Assembly: GCA_910577055.1 (NCBI GenBank)
Contig: CAJTKX010000001.1
Coordinates: forward strand, 434,001-498,000
DNA from: an uncultured Christensenella sp.
GTDB taxonomy: Bacteria > Bacillota > Clostridia > Christensenellales > Borkfalkiaceae
Length of the DNA: 64,000 bases
Direction: 5' to 3'
Both the position numbers and the translations under genes were made by a program. Below the pieces are notes generated by a model. That model had not been told where the DNA came from and did not search any database. It was given only the letters and a program-made list of their open reading frames with translations. Of this stretch, positions 16,896-27,600 are shown one piece after another. Numbering within the stretch: the first letter of the stretch is position 1; every line of letters starts with the position of its first letter.

Positions 16896-17879
16896 TCAGC
16901 CCTTAACGCCCGAAGCCGCAACCCCCTCTATTATTTTGTTTTGTGTGAATATATACAGTATGATAATGGGTATTGCACTGAATATCGCGCTGGCAAGCGA
17001 CATACCTATCGCGTTTGCCGTCTTGTCGCCCGAGATGTACGCAACGCCGACTTGAAGCGTCCAAAGGCTTTTATCGGCTGTGCCCAAAATTATCTGCGGC
17101 CAAAGCAAGTCGTTCCAAGCGCCCATAAAGCAGAACAGCCCTTGAACAAGGAAAACAGATTTGCCGAGGGGCAGAATAATGTGCAAGAAAATTTTGATAT
17201 GGCTCATTCCGTCCATTTTAGCGGACTCGATTAAATCCTTGGGTATTCCGAGGAAAAACTGTCTGATAAGATACAGTCCGCCCACTCCGCCAAGCCCGGG
17301 AAGTATCAGCGCCCAAAGCGAACGCGCTATACCGAGGTTTGCTATATTGGAAAGCTGAGGGGTCATCGTCGCTATGCCCGGAATAACCATCGTGAAAATA
17401 AGGAACATAAAGATAATATTCCTAAACTTGAACTTCATAAACACGAAAGCGTAAGCCGCAAGCCCCGCGACGAGAAGATACAGAAACGTTGAAACGGTTG
17501 AAACTATAAAGCTGTTTAAAATCCATCTTTCTACGGGAAGTCTTGTGCCGTCCACCTCGTACTTGTTGAAGAATGCAAGGTAATTTTCAAAAGTGAAACC
17601 GTCGTTAGGGAATAGTTCGCCGGGCGAATTTTCGAAAGCGTAACGCGAAGTTAACGAGCCGAGCACGCCGATAAGCAACGGTATAAGCCACACCACGCAA
17701 AAAACCGTAAGGACGGTAAACGCGTTTATTTGAACCAAGTTTCTTGAAAGGTATCTGCCAAGCTTATTCGTAGGCATAAGTTTTTTGCGCTTTAACACAA
17801 TTACGGTTATATCCAACGCGATAAGCAACGCCGCAATTAACGCAATAATAATAATGCCGACTATAATAAAGACGTTCAT
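16896..17879 (-). CDS. Carbohydrate ABC permease (MalG-like)
   Basis: Inner-membrane permease of the CUT1 family, 327 residues with about six to seven hydrophobic segments including an extra N-terminal one (residues 5-30). The permease EAA loop is visible as ESAKMDGMSHIKIFLHIILPL near residue 235 (shown in part), and the C-terminus NKIIEGVAASGVKG is typical of MalG-like subunits. It overlaps the upstream permease gene by four bases (ATGA), indicating coupled translation. It partners the MalF-like protein, the solute-binding lipoprotein and the ATPase. Confidence 0.92.
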   Translation of the reverse strand: MNVFIIVGIIIIALIAALLIALDITVIVLKRKKLMPTNKLGRYLSRNLVQINAFTVLTVFCVVWLIPLLIGVLGSLTSRYAFENSPGELFPNDGFTFENYLAFFNKYEVDGTRLPVERWILNSFIVSTVSTFLYLLVAGLAAYAFVFMKFKFRNIIFMFLIFTMVIPGIATMTPQLSNIANLGIARSLWALILPGLGGVGGLYLIRQFFLGIPKDLIESAKMDGMSHIKIFLHIILPLGKSVFLVQGLFCFMGAWNDLLWPQIILGTADKSLWTLQVGVAYISGDKTANAIGMSLASAIFSAIPIIILYIFTQNKIIEGVAASGVKG

Positions 17880-18946
17880 TTCTCGTTGCCCCCCTTGTCG
17901 TCAGATACTTCGGGCAGCGCCGCGCTTTTACCTATGACGCCCGTCTGCATATAAGCCGCAAACTCGGTAGAAAGCTTAGTGCCGCTCTTCCTTTCGCGTG
18001 TGAGCCAAAGCTGCAAGCCCGTTATTATTCCCACAAATATTCCAAGAAGCAAGCCCATCGCGCTTACCATTCCGTAAACCTCGAAGTTGGTGCCGTTAAT
18101 AAGACTTTGCAAGTACCACATTATCGACATTGTAGAGTTGTAATTTATGCCGTCGATATTGATGCTCGGACCGGCGTTTGTAAGAACGTAAATTTGGCCG
18201 TACAAACCGAAATAGCCGATAATTGTAGTAAACAGACACAGTATAAGCTGTTGCTTTATGGCGGGGAAGGTGACTACCATCATTCTTCTGAAACCCGTAC
18301 AGCCGTCGACGTTGGCCGCCTCGTAAAGGCTTTTATCCACGTTTTTAAGCCCCGCGCTCAGAATAATGAAGTTGCCGCCCCAGCCGCCCCATAGGCACAA
18401 CAGTAAAATTACTATCCATGCAGTTGTGGAACTTCCGCCCAACCAATCGATATCGGTGCCGAACCATTGATTAATGTAACCGAAGTTACGGCTGAACATA
18501 GCGATGAAAATTACGCCGCTTGCCGAAACGGGCAACACCGAAGGAAGATAAATAAGCGCGCGGAATACTTTGTAGCCTTTGGGCTTAGTATTGATAAGCA
18601 CTGCCATAATCAGCGGAATGGTTACCGCAAGCGGAACTATTATCACCGCAAATACAGCGGTATTTTTCATCGAATACCAGAAGTTTCGGCTATACACGCT
18701 GTTCGAATACTGAGTAAGAATAGTCCAATAGTTTTTTAAGCCGCGCCACTCGTTCTGCGAATAATCGCTTATGGAAAACTTCATAAGCGACATAACGATG
18801 CCGTATAAAAGCGGATATATGCAGAACAAAAGGAAAAAGAAAAGATAAGGTCCCAAAAAGATAAGAACAATGCCGTATCTTTTGAAAAACTCTGTTCTTT
18901 TGCTTCTTTTAAGCGCGTAATTGCTTACGGTAGTCATGCGTTCCAT
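17876..18946 (-). CDS. Carbohydrate ABC permease (MalF-like)
   Basis: Second CUT1 permease, 356 residues with six or more membrane segments. The first is GIVLIFLGPYLFFFLLFCIY near residue 25. The EAA loop is YEAANVDGCTGFRRMMVVTFP near residue 215 (quoted approximately). It carries a hydrophilic C-terminal tail of about 45 residues after the last helix. The start at 18946 follows AGGA at about 10-base spacing; an in-frame ATG at 18937 is an alternative. It sits directly downstream of the solute-binding protein. Confidence 0.91.
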   Translation of the reverse strand: MERMTTVSNYALKRSKRTEFFKRYGIVLIFLGPYLFFFLLFCIYPLLYGIVMSLMKFSISDYSQNEWRGLKNYWTILTQYSNSVYSRNFWYSMKNTAVFAVIIVPLAVTIPLIMAVLINTKPKGYKVFRALIYLPSVLPVSASGVIFIAMFSRNFGYINQWFGTDIDWLGGSSTTAWIVILLLCLWGGWGGNFIILSAGLKNVDKSLYEAANVDGCTGFRRMMVVTFPAIKQQLILCLFTTIIGYFGLYGQIYVLTNAGPSINIDGINYNSTMSIMWYLQSLINGTNFEVYGMVSAMGLLLGIFVGIITGLQLWLTRERKSGTKLSTEFAAYMQTGVIGKSAALPEVSDDKGGNEK

Positions 18947-18969
18947 CTTTCATGTTTCCTAATAATTTT

Positions 18970-20511
18970 TTATAGTCCTTCTTTGGAAGCGATATCGTTC
19001 CTTGCCTCGCTTACGCGGGCGTTGATTATTTGCTGAATGGTCATAGCTTGATAGTCCGCGTTATAAGTGAACACATCCTCATATACCGATTTAAGGCTTT
19101 GGTATACTTCGGAATAATGAGGCGTCGAACCGAGCATAACGAAGTCTTCGGGGTTACCGAGATACTTAACGTAACGGTCATAGTAGCCCGACTTATGCTG
19201 CGTAAACTTTTCGGAAGCGATTATCGCCTTGTTTGCGGGAAGGTGTCCGCCTTGAAAATAGTCGTACGCGTTTTCGGTCATATACTGAGCGTAAAGCGCT
19301 GCACCCACGCACTTTGTAAGACTTGTAACGGTTTTGCATACCGAGAAGCAGTGACCAACGCCATAAACCTTGCTTGCGTACTCCGCGTCCTCGTCAAGGG
19401 CGTAAAGCTTAGACATATTCATAAGTCCGAGGGGATTGAATCTATCGCCGTTCGCCTTACTGCCGAGCACAGCCTCGTATTCGTCGAGTCTGTCCTCTGC
19501 CCACCAAGGACCTTCGCAACAGAAAACCGCCTCTCCTTTGGCAAGCTTTGACCACGTCGTGTTATAGTCGTTCTTTTCGTCCACGAATTTACCGCTGTAT
19601 TCGAATTTAAGCTGTCCGTCCACATATGTGCTTGCGCCCGTCTGCCAATCGCGGAACATCTGCATCACGTCGGTAAGCCCTTTCGTATCCCAAGCGGGTC
19701 CGCCGTTTGCGTCCGTAATCGCGCCGCCGTTTTGAATTACCGCCGTTTGAGGAATCCAACCCGTTTCTATACCGCCTTGTTTACTCATAACTATTGGGCA
19801 ATAATCGTCGCCGAAATCGGCGTCCGTAGTCCAATTCCTTGCGGCCGCGTCGTCCTTATCCATTGCGCGGGTTTGAAGCTGCCCCGCGTTGTAAAGGTCT
19901 ATAAGCGAATTGCAAACTTCTACAAGTTCCGAAAGCGAAGTGGGAACTTCAAGCTCGTTCATTTCAAGAATATCCTCACGAACGTACCACATACCAGCGT
20001 GAACGTCGAGGGGCACGCCGTAAATTTTACTGTCGTAGATACACTGTTGCATTACTTCGGAAAGGTAATTTTCTTTTGAGAATGTGTTACCCTGAACAGC
20101 CGCATAAAAATCGTCCATAGGCAACAACACCTTGTCGTTTGCAAGCTTTGCAAGCCGTTCGCTGTGGAAAATTATTACGTCGGGGGAGTTTTTAGGGTCG
20201 GTATTGAGAGTTTGCACTATCTGATTGTAGAAAGCGCTTTCCGCAACTTCCGTGACAGTAGCCGTAAGACCGTTTGAGCGGTAATAGTCGTTGAACGACG
20301 TGTTTACTTTGTCAAGGTATTTATTATCGGGCGAACCGATTACCGACCAAACCTTTAAATTTACGTTGTCAAAAACGACTTCGCCGTATTCGTCATAAAC
20401 AAGGTCGTTTACAATGCCGTTACCGTCGCCCGTATTGCAAGCCGCCGAAAGCGTGCAAGTAAGAGCCGTAGCCGCGCAGACTGCAAAAGTAGTTAATTTT
20501 TTAAGTTTCAT
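18970..20511 (-). CDS. Extracellular solute-binding lipoprotein of a sugar ABC importer
   Basis: Captures the oligosaccharide on the cell surface for the adjacent CUT1 permeases. The start is ATG 20511, behind AGGGAGGAAATAACA. It opens a lipoprotein signal peptide with lipobox LSAAC near residue 24; an 18-residue upstream extension lacks support. The mature protein (about 490 residues) has the family-1 solute-binding pattern: an alternating domain with DVIIFHSERLAKLA and IYGVPLDVHAGMWYVRED, and a FCCEGPWWAE aromatic region that could stack on sugar rings. Its Shine-Dalgarno lies within the 3-prime end of the GH43 gene. Confidence 0.92.
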   Translation of the reverse strand: MKLKKLTTFAVCAATALTCTLSAACNTGDGNGIVNDLVYDEYGEVVFDNVNLKVWSVIGSPDNKYLDKVNTSFNDYYRSNGLTATVTEVAESAFYNQIVQTLNTDPKNSPDVIIFHSERLAKLANDKVLLPMDDFYAAVQGNTFSKENYLSEVMQQCIYDSKIYGVPLDVHAGMWYVREDILEMNELEVPTSLSELVEVCNSLIDLYNAGQLQTRAMDKDDAAARNWTTDADFGDDYCPIVMSKQGGIETGWIPQTAVIQNGGAITDANGGPAWDTKGLTDVMQMFRDWQTGASTYVDGQLKFEYSGKFVDEKNDYNTTWSKLAKGEAVFCCEGPWWAEDRLDEYEAVLGSKANGDRFNPLGLMNMSKLYALDEDAEYASKVYGVGHCFSVCKTVTSLTKCVGAALYAQYMTENAYDYFQGGHLPANKAIIASEKFTQHKSGYYDRYVKYLGNPEDFVMLGSTPHYSEVYQSLKSVYEDVFTYNADYQAMTIQQIINARVSEARNDIASKEGL

Positions 20512-20513
20512 TG

Positions 20514-22301
20514 TTATTTCCTCCCTATTACTTCGATTTCGCCGAGAGCAAAGTCGTGCGAACAATCAATCGTGATTACGATTCTGTCTGTTCTGACTTC
20601 CGCATCGAGTTCGATATTGTAAGCCGAATGCGGGAAAATAAACTCTTGTTCTCTGTCAATGTATTTGTTGTTGAAAACCAAATTTACAATTCCTTTATTA
20701 TCGCCGAAGTCTATTTGTTCGATAAAGGTTGTTGATTTTTCGTAATCGTACGAGTTGAAGATATTCACAGCTTTAACGTATACGGGGCTGTCGAACTTGA
20801 TTTCGATATTTCTTTTGCCGGCGGTAAATTGAGCCTCTTTTGCGACCTCTTCCGTTCTTATAGCGCGGTTGGTATAGTTGTCGTTGAGGTAATTTATGTT
20901 TTTACCTTCACCCTTTATTTGTGCGCCGAGCGCAAGGTTCTTGTAACCCGTTACCGCGTCGGGAAGCTTTTGCAAAGAGTAAGTCGGTCCGTTGGTATAG
21001 GGCATACCTTGCTCGTCGAAGAGAAGATAATCCACGCCCAAAGCGCGCCATTCGCTTTTATAGCCGTAAATGTCTTGAAGCGCGCCCCACTCGTCACGGT
21101 TGTAGTGCGCGTGGTATCCGAACATATACTCGTCTCCGACTTTACAAATCGAAGCGTGCCCCGTGCCCGTCATAAAGCCCTTATATCTATTGCTTGTGTA
21201 GTGTCCCCTTGCCGCGGGAACGCCGACAAGCATATTTTGAAGATAAGTATCGTTGGGTTTTTCATACGCGCCTAACGGGTCGTCGGCAACAGCATAGCCT
21301 ACCGAGTACTCCATATCGACGAAGCTGTTGGCGCAATAGGTAAGAAAGTACTTGCCATCGCGCTTTATCATATACGGTCCTTCCACGCATTCCATAGGTT
21401 CGCTAAAGGAGGGCGACCAAGTTTCCCACTCTATCGTGCGGTTTTTGCCGTTACTTTTGTTTGCTTCTTTTTCGGCTATTTTATCGGAATATTTTTTGTA
21501 CCCCGCCGAGATAAGCGGCGTAAGCGTGGAGAAATCCCACGTTACGGGGTCCTTCATCTTTACGCCCCAAATTTCCGCCGTACCGTTGTTCAGCCCCGCG
21601 TAATAGCCCAAATCGTCGGGTTGGGCGTAGTTGGTGTCGTAACTGAAAAACATATACATTTCGCCGTCGTCGTCCACAAAAACGTGTTGGTCCAATATAG
21701 TATGGTTTTTCCAATAGAACGGGGGTTTATCGACGGTAATTTGATTATTGTCCGCGTCGGGTCCGACGTACTGAACGTAAGGTCCCGCGGGGTCGTCGGC
21801 AACGGCAACGCCTATTTGGCAGTTATCCTTGCTTGCGCCGGGTTCGGTGTAGCTTGCCGTGTAATACAAGTACCACTTGTCGCCGATTTTATGAATGTCG
21901 GGCGCCCAAATGCTTGTTCGGCTCCAACTGTTTGCGGCGGGGTTGAACGCAACGCTTGCGCTTGACCAATCGCTTAGGTTCATACTTGTGAAAACCTCGA
22001 TATTGGTTCCGGCGCGGGTGCCGTAAGCGTAGAAAGTTTCATTATCGTACAGGAGCATCGGGTCGCCCATATCCAAAGTTAAATCATTGCGATAATAAAG
22101 CCCCGTATTGTACGACTGCGACGTTCCGCTGTTGTCCGTAAAACCGATTGTAGACGCGGTGTAAGTAGTAAAAGAGTCTACTTTATCGGTATTTCCGTCC
22201 CCCCCGCCGTTATTGCCGGGCAGATTACAACCGCCGAAACCTACTGCCAACGTTGCCGCCGCGCCGAGCGCCGCAACCGATTTAATAAATTTTCTTTTCA
22301 T
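20514..22301 (-). CDS. GH43-family lipoprotein (arabinanase/xylosidase-like)
   Basis: Extracellular glycosidase of 595 residues with signal peptide and lipobox GFGGC near residue 25. The five-bladed propeller shows the GH43 acids: aspartate in MGDPMLLYDNETFYAYG near 78, WAPDIHKIGDKWYLYYTAS near 130, and the general-acid glutamate in ECVEGPYMIKRDGKYFLTY near 303. Residues about 455-595 look like a discoidin/F5-8-type binding domain (LALGAQIKGEG, ending DFALGEIEVIGRK). GH43 enzymes release arabinose or xylose or cut arabinan; which one cannot be read here. Placement before the binding protein suggests it produces the oligosaccharides that are imported. Confidence 0.88.
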   Translation of the reverse strand: MKRKFIKSVAALGAAATLAVGFGGCNLPGNNGGGDGNTDKVDSFTTYTASTIGFTDNSGTSQSYNTGLYYRNDLTLDMGDPMLLYDNETFYAYGTRAGTNIEVFTSMNLSDWSSASVAFNPAANSWSRTSIWAPDIHKIGDKWYLYYTASYTEPGASKDNCQIGVAVADDPAGPYVQYVGPDADNNQITVDKPPFYWKNHTILDQHVFVDDDGEMYMFFSYDTNYAQPDDLGYYAGLNNGTAEIWGVKMKDPVTWDFSTLTPLISAGYKKYSDKIAEKEANKSNGKNRTIEWETWSPSFSEPMECVEGPYMIKRDGKYFLTYCANSFVDMEYSVGYAVADDPLGAYEKPNDTYLQNMLVGVPAARGHYTSNRYKGFMTGTGHASICKVGDEYMFGYHAHYNRDEWGALQDIYGYKSEWRALGVDYLLFDEQGMPYTNGPTYSLQKLPDAVTGYKNLALGAQIKGEGKNINYLNDNYTNRAIRTEEVAKEAQFTAGKRNIEIKFDSPVYVKAVNIFNSYDYEKSTTFIEQIDFGDNKGIVNLVFNNKYIDREQEFIFPHSAYNIELDAEVRTDRIVITIDCSHDFALGEIEVIGRK

Positions 22302-22310
22302 AATATCTCC

Positions 22311-24593
22311 TTATCTTGAAAGCGACACGTCCGTCAGCGTCAAACCGCAGTTGAAGCTTCCGATACCGGGAGTTGCCAAAGTGCTTTCGTTCCAATAGTT
22401 GAAGTTATCCATAAAGTTTCTACCCTCGAAAAGCCGCGTGCCGTTTATCCACACTTCTACTTCCGTCATTGTTTTGACGATTTTGACTTGGGTAGTTCCT
22501 TTTAAAATACTTTCTTCGAGTTCGGCGGGGATATCGTGCTCCGACCAGCTTGCATCGTTGAGGTTGACGCAAAGCTTACACTCGGGCGTACCGTCGCCGT
22601 CTCTATCTTTAATTACAAACTGTATACTGCAAGTAGTAGCCTCGCTCTTTAAATAGACGAGTATTTTAGAGTCGATTTCGTCCATTTGCTTCACTTTCAC
22701 ATCGGACATAGTAAACTGTATTGTGCAACCGCCCTTAAAAGTGGAGTTGAATTTAAGACCGTTTTCGTAATCGTTTACGGGGGGCCAATTATAGTCGCCG
22801 CCGCCCGACAGCGTATCGGCGCCGAGTTTGTAAGACCCGTTATTGACTGTTACCAATCTGCCTACCGAGAAAGGATTTTCCGCAACGATAGCCGACACTT
22901 CCTCGCTGTCCGTTACAAGGCGTACGTCCGAAACCTCTATGCCGCTTCGAGCGGTATAAATTACGGGGTAAAGCTTACCTTGCACCGTTGTGGTATGCCT
23001 TTTAATTTGCTTTCCGTTTATAAACATAAGCAAATCGTTACCGTTCTTTAAAAGTCCCAAAGTATTGGTTTTTGTACCGAGTCCGCCGTTTGACGAAGAA
23101 GCAATTGTCTTTGTTTTGCCGTTGAAATCGCCGTAGTCGATTGAACCGTTTCTCTTATCCGCGACATAGTTGAGCCCGTAAGTAAAGTAGTCGCCGTATC
23201 CGTCCGTAACAGCCATAAGCGCGGCTCTTGCGTCAAAAATATTGCCCTTTATAACCGCTTCCGCATACCAATTTTCGCTGTCGCAAATAAGCGGCATATA
23301 ACTTTCGCTTGAAGAAACATAGCCGTTTTGCGTCAAGTCAACCGTACCGACAACCATTCCCGTATCGAGTATTTCCGATTCGGACACGGGACGGGCAATA
23401 ATACGGTAATTGCGCTCGTCGCTGACGGTCTGTGCGTTTGTTGCGGTTGCAACAACGGTAATGTCTACGTCGGCTACGCCGTCTGCAATAGTGATTTTGC
23501 CGTCGGGGGTAAGCGCTACTCCGTTTTGCGCGTTTTTAAGCGTATAGGTGATATTTTTATCAGTAGTGTAAGCGGGTTGAATTGACGAAGTAAGCTGATA
23601 AGTTTTGCCCGCGACAAGTCTGTTATCAACTACGTTGATTTTAATATCTTCAGCCTTTTGGAAGTTGAGAAGCTTAGCTTGCACTTCGGATTTAACATTA
23701 GTTGAAGAGTAGTTTGAAATTGTAAGCTTTTGCTCTTGCCCGTAAACTCCGGGGAAAGTTTCAAGCCCGTCGAAAAGGGGCACGTCGTAGCAATGTTTGA
23801 TTGTCTTTGTTTCGCCGTTATCGGGGTATTCCAACATAAAGTAGTGCATTGTGCCTTGCCTATACAAAGTCAAGTCAACGCCCTCGGATACGTCGATTTT
23901 TTCGGTTGACACGGCTTCTTGATAGTGTCCGCCCGCATCCTCTATGGTAGTTTCGTACCTATATCCGCCGAAGTAGAGTTGCGCATGGTTATCGTCGTCC
24001 TTTCTGCGCAGTTCATACCAAAACATAACGTTGCCGAGGTTATGAGCGTTATCCACAAGGAACGAGCCTACGCCCCAAGCGCCCGCAAGGTCGCCGTTGG
24101 AGTAACCGGTGTGGTCGAGATGGGTTTTAAAATACCACTCCTCCCCGGCGGCGTTTACAAGCACTTGCGCTTGCCCCGAGGTAATGTAAACATCGGACGA
24201 GGTGTCTTGCCCTTTCAAATTGACAATGCCGTTAACGTGTTTATCGTCCGTCATAAAGAAGTTTTTGGTTACGGTGTAGTGAACCGAAACACTGACGGAA
24301 GTATCCTCGTCAAGCGTTAGCTTAACGTCGGTTTCGCCCACGCCTACGGCGTCGACGTTGCCGAATTTATCGACTTCGACAACATCGGTGTTTTCCGACA
24401 CGAACGTTACACTATCGGAAGTATTGTTGTGAAGGCTGTACACTATTTCCATAGAGTCGCCGACTTTCAAGTATTGCTGTGCTTGGCTTCTGAGCCTTAT
24501 TATGGGCTTAGACTCCTCCTCTGTTTTGCAACCGGTCATTGCCAACGCAAACACCGCAAGCAACGCCATTACTATGCTTAATAATTTTTTCAT
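22311..24593 (-). CDS. Large surface lipoprotein with Ig-like and ConA/LamG-like modules
   Basis: 760 residues with signal peptide and lipobox MTGC near residue 21. A BIG2-like domain (about 30-105, VGVGETDVKLTLD) leads into a beta-rich module starting TKNFFMTDDKHVNGIVNL. A second Ig-like stretch (about 305-400) precedes another beta-sandwich-like region and a C-terminal one containing WPPVNDYENGLKF. No catalytic motif is recognised. The NFFM...G.VNL start matches module starts in the neighbouring 1580-residue lipoprotein, so the two belong to one family. A surface glycan-binding role is inferred from operon position between the giant lipoprotein and GH43. Confidence 0.7.
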   Translation of the reverse strand: MKKLLSIVMALLAVFALAMTGCKTEEESKPIIRLRSQAQQYLKVGDSMEIVYSLHNNTSDSVTFVSENTDVVEVDKFGNVDAVGVGETDVKLTLDEDTSVSVSVHYTVTKNFFMTDDKHVNGIVNLKGQDTSSDVYITSGQAQVLVNAAGEEWYFKTHLDHTGYSNGDLAGAWGVGSFLVDNAHNLGNVMFWYELRRKDDDNHAQLYFGGYRYETTIEDAGGHYQEAVSTEKIDVSEGVDLTLYRQGTMHYFMLEYPDNGETKTIKHCYDVPLFDGLETFPGVYGQEQKLTISNYSSTNVKSEVQAKLLNFQKAEDIKINVVDNRLVAGKTYQLTSSIQPAYTTDKNITYTLKNAQNGVALTPDGKITIADGVADVDITVVATATNAQTVSDERNYRIIARPVSESEILDTGMVVGTVDLTQNGYVSSSESYMPLICDSENWYAEAVIKGNIFDARAALMAVTDGYGDYFTYGLNYVADKRNGSIDYGDFNGKTKTIASSSNGGLGTKTNTLGLLKNGNDLLMFINGKQIKRHTTTVQGKLYPVIYTARSGIEVSDVRLVTDSEEVSAIVAENPFSVGRLVTVNNGSYKLGADTLSGGGDYNWPPVNDYENGLKFNSTFKGGCTIQFTMSDVKVKQMDEIDSKILVYLKSEATTCSIQFVIKDRDGDGTPECKLCVNLNDASWSEHDIPAELEESILKGTTQVKIVKTMTEVEVWINGTRLFEGRNFMDNFNYWNESTLATPGIGSFNCGLTLTDVSLSR

Positions 24594-24609
24594 ACTTTGC
24601 TCCTTTCGG

Positions 24610-27600
24610 TTATGCTGTGTATTCGGTTACGCTAAGTTCGGAAACGGTAGCGGTAACAGATTTGTACGAATTGTTTCCGTTGAACAAATAGAAGTGTAGT
24701 TCCGTATCCGTTCCCGCGTTTGCCCAAGTGTGCAGTAAAGTCATATCGTTCTCGGTAGCGCCTACATATACGGTAATTTGTCCGTTTACGCGAACTATTT
24801 TTACATACATTTCGTTTACTATATCCGCAGGGAACGTACCGTGAGTATTCCAATCGTCGCCGACGTTATTTACGTTTACGCTGTAACCTTGGGCAACTGC
24901 GACTTTGTTGTTAAGCATTACTTTTTTGTCGCCTATTGATATTATGAATTTACCGTCGCTCATTCCGCCCGAGAAGGCAAGCTTGAATGTGATTTCTGTG
25001 TTTGCGGTAACTGCGCCCGTATAATTTACTTGGTTGCCGCCGGGGGTTAACTTTTCGTTGCTCCATTCCTCTTGACCCGCTTTCAATACAAAGCCGTCTG
25101 CTGTCAACTTGGCGTTGTAATTTTCGGTATAGAGGTTGCCGAGAGTCGTCAAGTTGCTTGAATCCGTTCCGTCTACCACGGTGATATCGCTTAAAGTAGC
25201 CGACACGCCCGTGGTCGCAAACCTTACCTTGCAATTTGCGTTATAATCTTGAATACGTCTTACGGGGATACGGTGCGCGCCGTTCATATTAAACGTAAGC
25301 TCTGCGCCGTCAACGTACATTTTATACGTTCCGTCGGTCTGAACCGCTATCTTATATGTGTGCTCAGCCGTGGGGTCGAAGCCGGCGGGCATAGGCGCGT
25401 TTACCCATTGATTGCCGTGATGTACTCCGTCATCGTCAATCGATTCCGTCATCGTTTCTATCTGATGAACGTTTTGTTGACGGTAATAAACAACATAGAA
25501 TTGGTTGTGCTCGCCGCCGAGGGAAACCATAAGCTTGGGATAATCCCTACCGTCCGTCTTGTAGTTGGAAACGGTGAATTCGATTGAGAAGTTGCCCTTT
25601 ACCGTATTTTTAAGGTTTGCGGAATAATCGGTGTTATCAACGTATTTATCGTCGGACTGTATACCGTCTACATTCTGCATCGACTCGGAGAATACAACTT
25701 TGGTGTAGTTGCCAGCCGCGTCCTTGGCAAGTGTTGCGCCGTAAACAGCCAACAAGTCGTTTTCTGTCGGAATTTCTTCTTTGGTCAACTCTATTTCGAT
25801 GCGGTCCGTGCAATTTCCCTTAGCCGAAGTTGCAATTATAACAAGCGTACCTACGGAATTTTCGCCCGTGGTGAGAACGCCCGTGGTTGCGTCTATCGAT
25901 ACATCGTCGGCGCCGGCCGTCAAACCCGACTTGTCTATGCTCCAAACATAACCCTCGTCTATAAACGCGGGAGTTTTGACCGCCGTAAACGTATACTCTT
26001 CGCCCGCAGTAAGCGCCGATATTTTTTGGTCGATTTTAAGCGAAGTCATCGGGGTTTCTGTTTTCAGCTTGTTTATTGCTTGCGCAACGCCGCTATCCGT
26101 CATTTCTATCGACATATCCGTAAGGGTTACGGGATTAAGCTGTGTGAATATGCCGGGATAAGTTGCCTCGCCCAAGGTAACCGAACGGGAAACGACGAAG
26201 TCTCCAAGCTTGAAGTAGTAGTTGTTGCCGTCGCGTATTAAAGTGAAATCTATTACGCGTTTGCCGTTTACCAAGGGAATTGCGTAATCGGTTGCAAGGG
26301 TGTATTCGGTTCCCGCCCAACCGCCGTAGAACTCTCTTGAAATAATCTTGTATTTTCCTTCGTTACCGCAGCTTATGCCGAACCACAAATCGTTGTTTGC
26401 TACGTCGGTAGGGTTTGTGCCGAGGGTAGAACTGATATTTATTGAGTCTGTTTCGGTCCAATCGTTGAAAGAAAGCGTACCCGAGAATACCCACTTGGTG
26501 CTTTCAGCCCTATATACAACGCCCGAGTTGCCGCTATTTAACGAAACGCCCGTTTCGTTGCCTTCAACGTCCTTTATGATTTCGTAATTGCCCCGATGCA
26601 TATTCTTATGGAAGAAGAAATCGGAAACTTCGTATTTAATGGTTATAGTTTTAGGAGCAATCGAACTGTCGTTGGGGGTTATAGTAACGATTATTGCCGC
26701 TTTGCCCTTTTTAAGCGCGGTGACCGTTTTAGTGCTTTCGTTTAACGAAATTACATCGGTACCGGTTACGTCATAGGACAGCGTGTAAGCGGTTATGGCA
26801 TTCCCGTCAAGCTTTACGGTGAAATCGAGTTGCTCAACCTCTTCTTCGCTGAGCGCCCTATCCACTCCCCCTTGCAAATCTACGGTTAACACTCCGCTCT
26901 TTGCGGAGTAATCGGAAAGCGTAAGGTTGCTGACCGTCATACTGTTTCCGCTTTCTCCCGCCCCACAGTAGGTATAGAACTCAACAAACGAAGCAGAAGG
27001 AGCTGCGCTCAGCGCAATGCCGTCGCCGACGATGACGTCATTCATATAAAGTTTGATATTGCGGTTTGCATCGACTTCTAAACGGACATGCACCCCGAGA
27101 ATATTGTTGCCCGAAATATCGGTAATAACGGTTTCGGTACCGTTGTTCCAATCGTTGTCGTGCGTAAGAATGTAGCCGTAAAGATTTTTGCTGGCGCTGT
27201 ATTTGTTGAGAATGTGGTATTCGTAGTCGCCGATTTTCAAAACAAGCTTGCCGTCCTTCATCGCTTCTGCGAAGTCCACGTCAAACTCGATAACATATGC
27301 GCCCGAAAGTTTTGACCATTTGCCGTCAATATAGGCAATTCTTGTAGCGTAATGATATTTACCGCTCCAATTACCAGCGGTGTAGTCGGGAATATTTACG
27401 GTAAAGCCGTTTTCGTTATAATCGCCGAAAGCCGCGCTGTTTGCAACGTAAGTTGCGCCCGAAAGATTAAGTTCGCCTTGAGTAATCGAAATATCGGACA
27501 CCGTCGCAGATACTCCGTTTACCGCTAATTTGACCCGCCCGTCTTGCAAAAGCTTATCGTAAGGTTTTTTAATCGTTGCGTTAGAGGACGTATTGTAAGC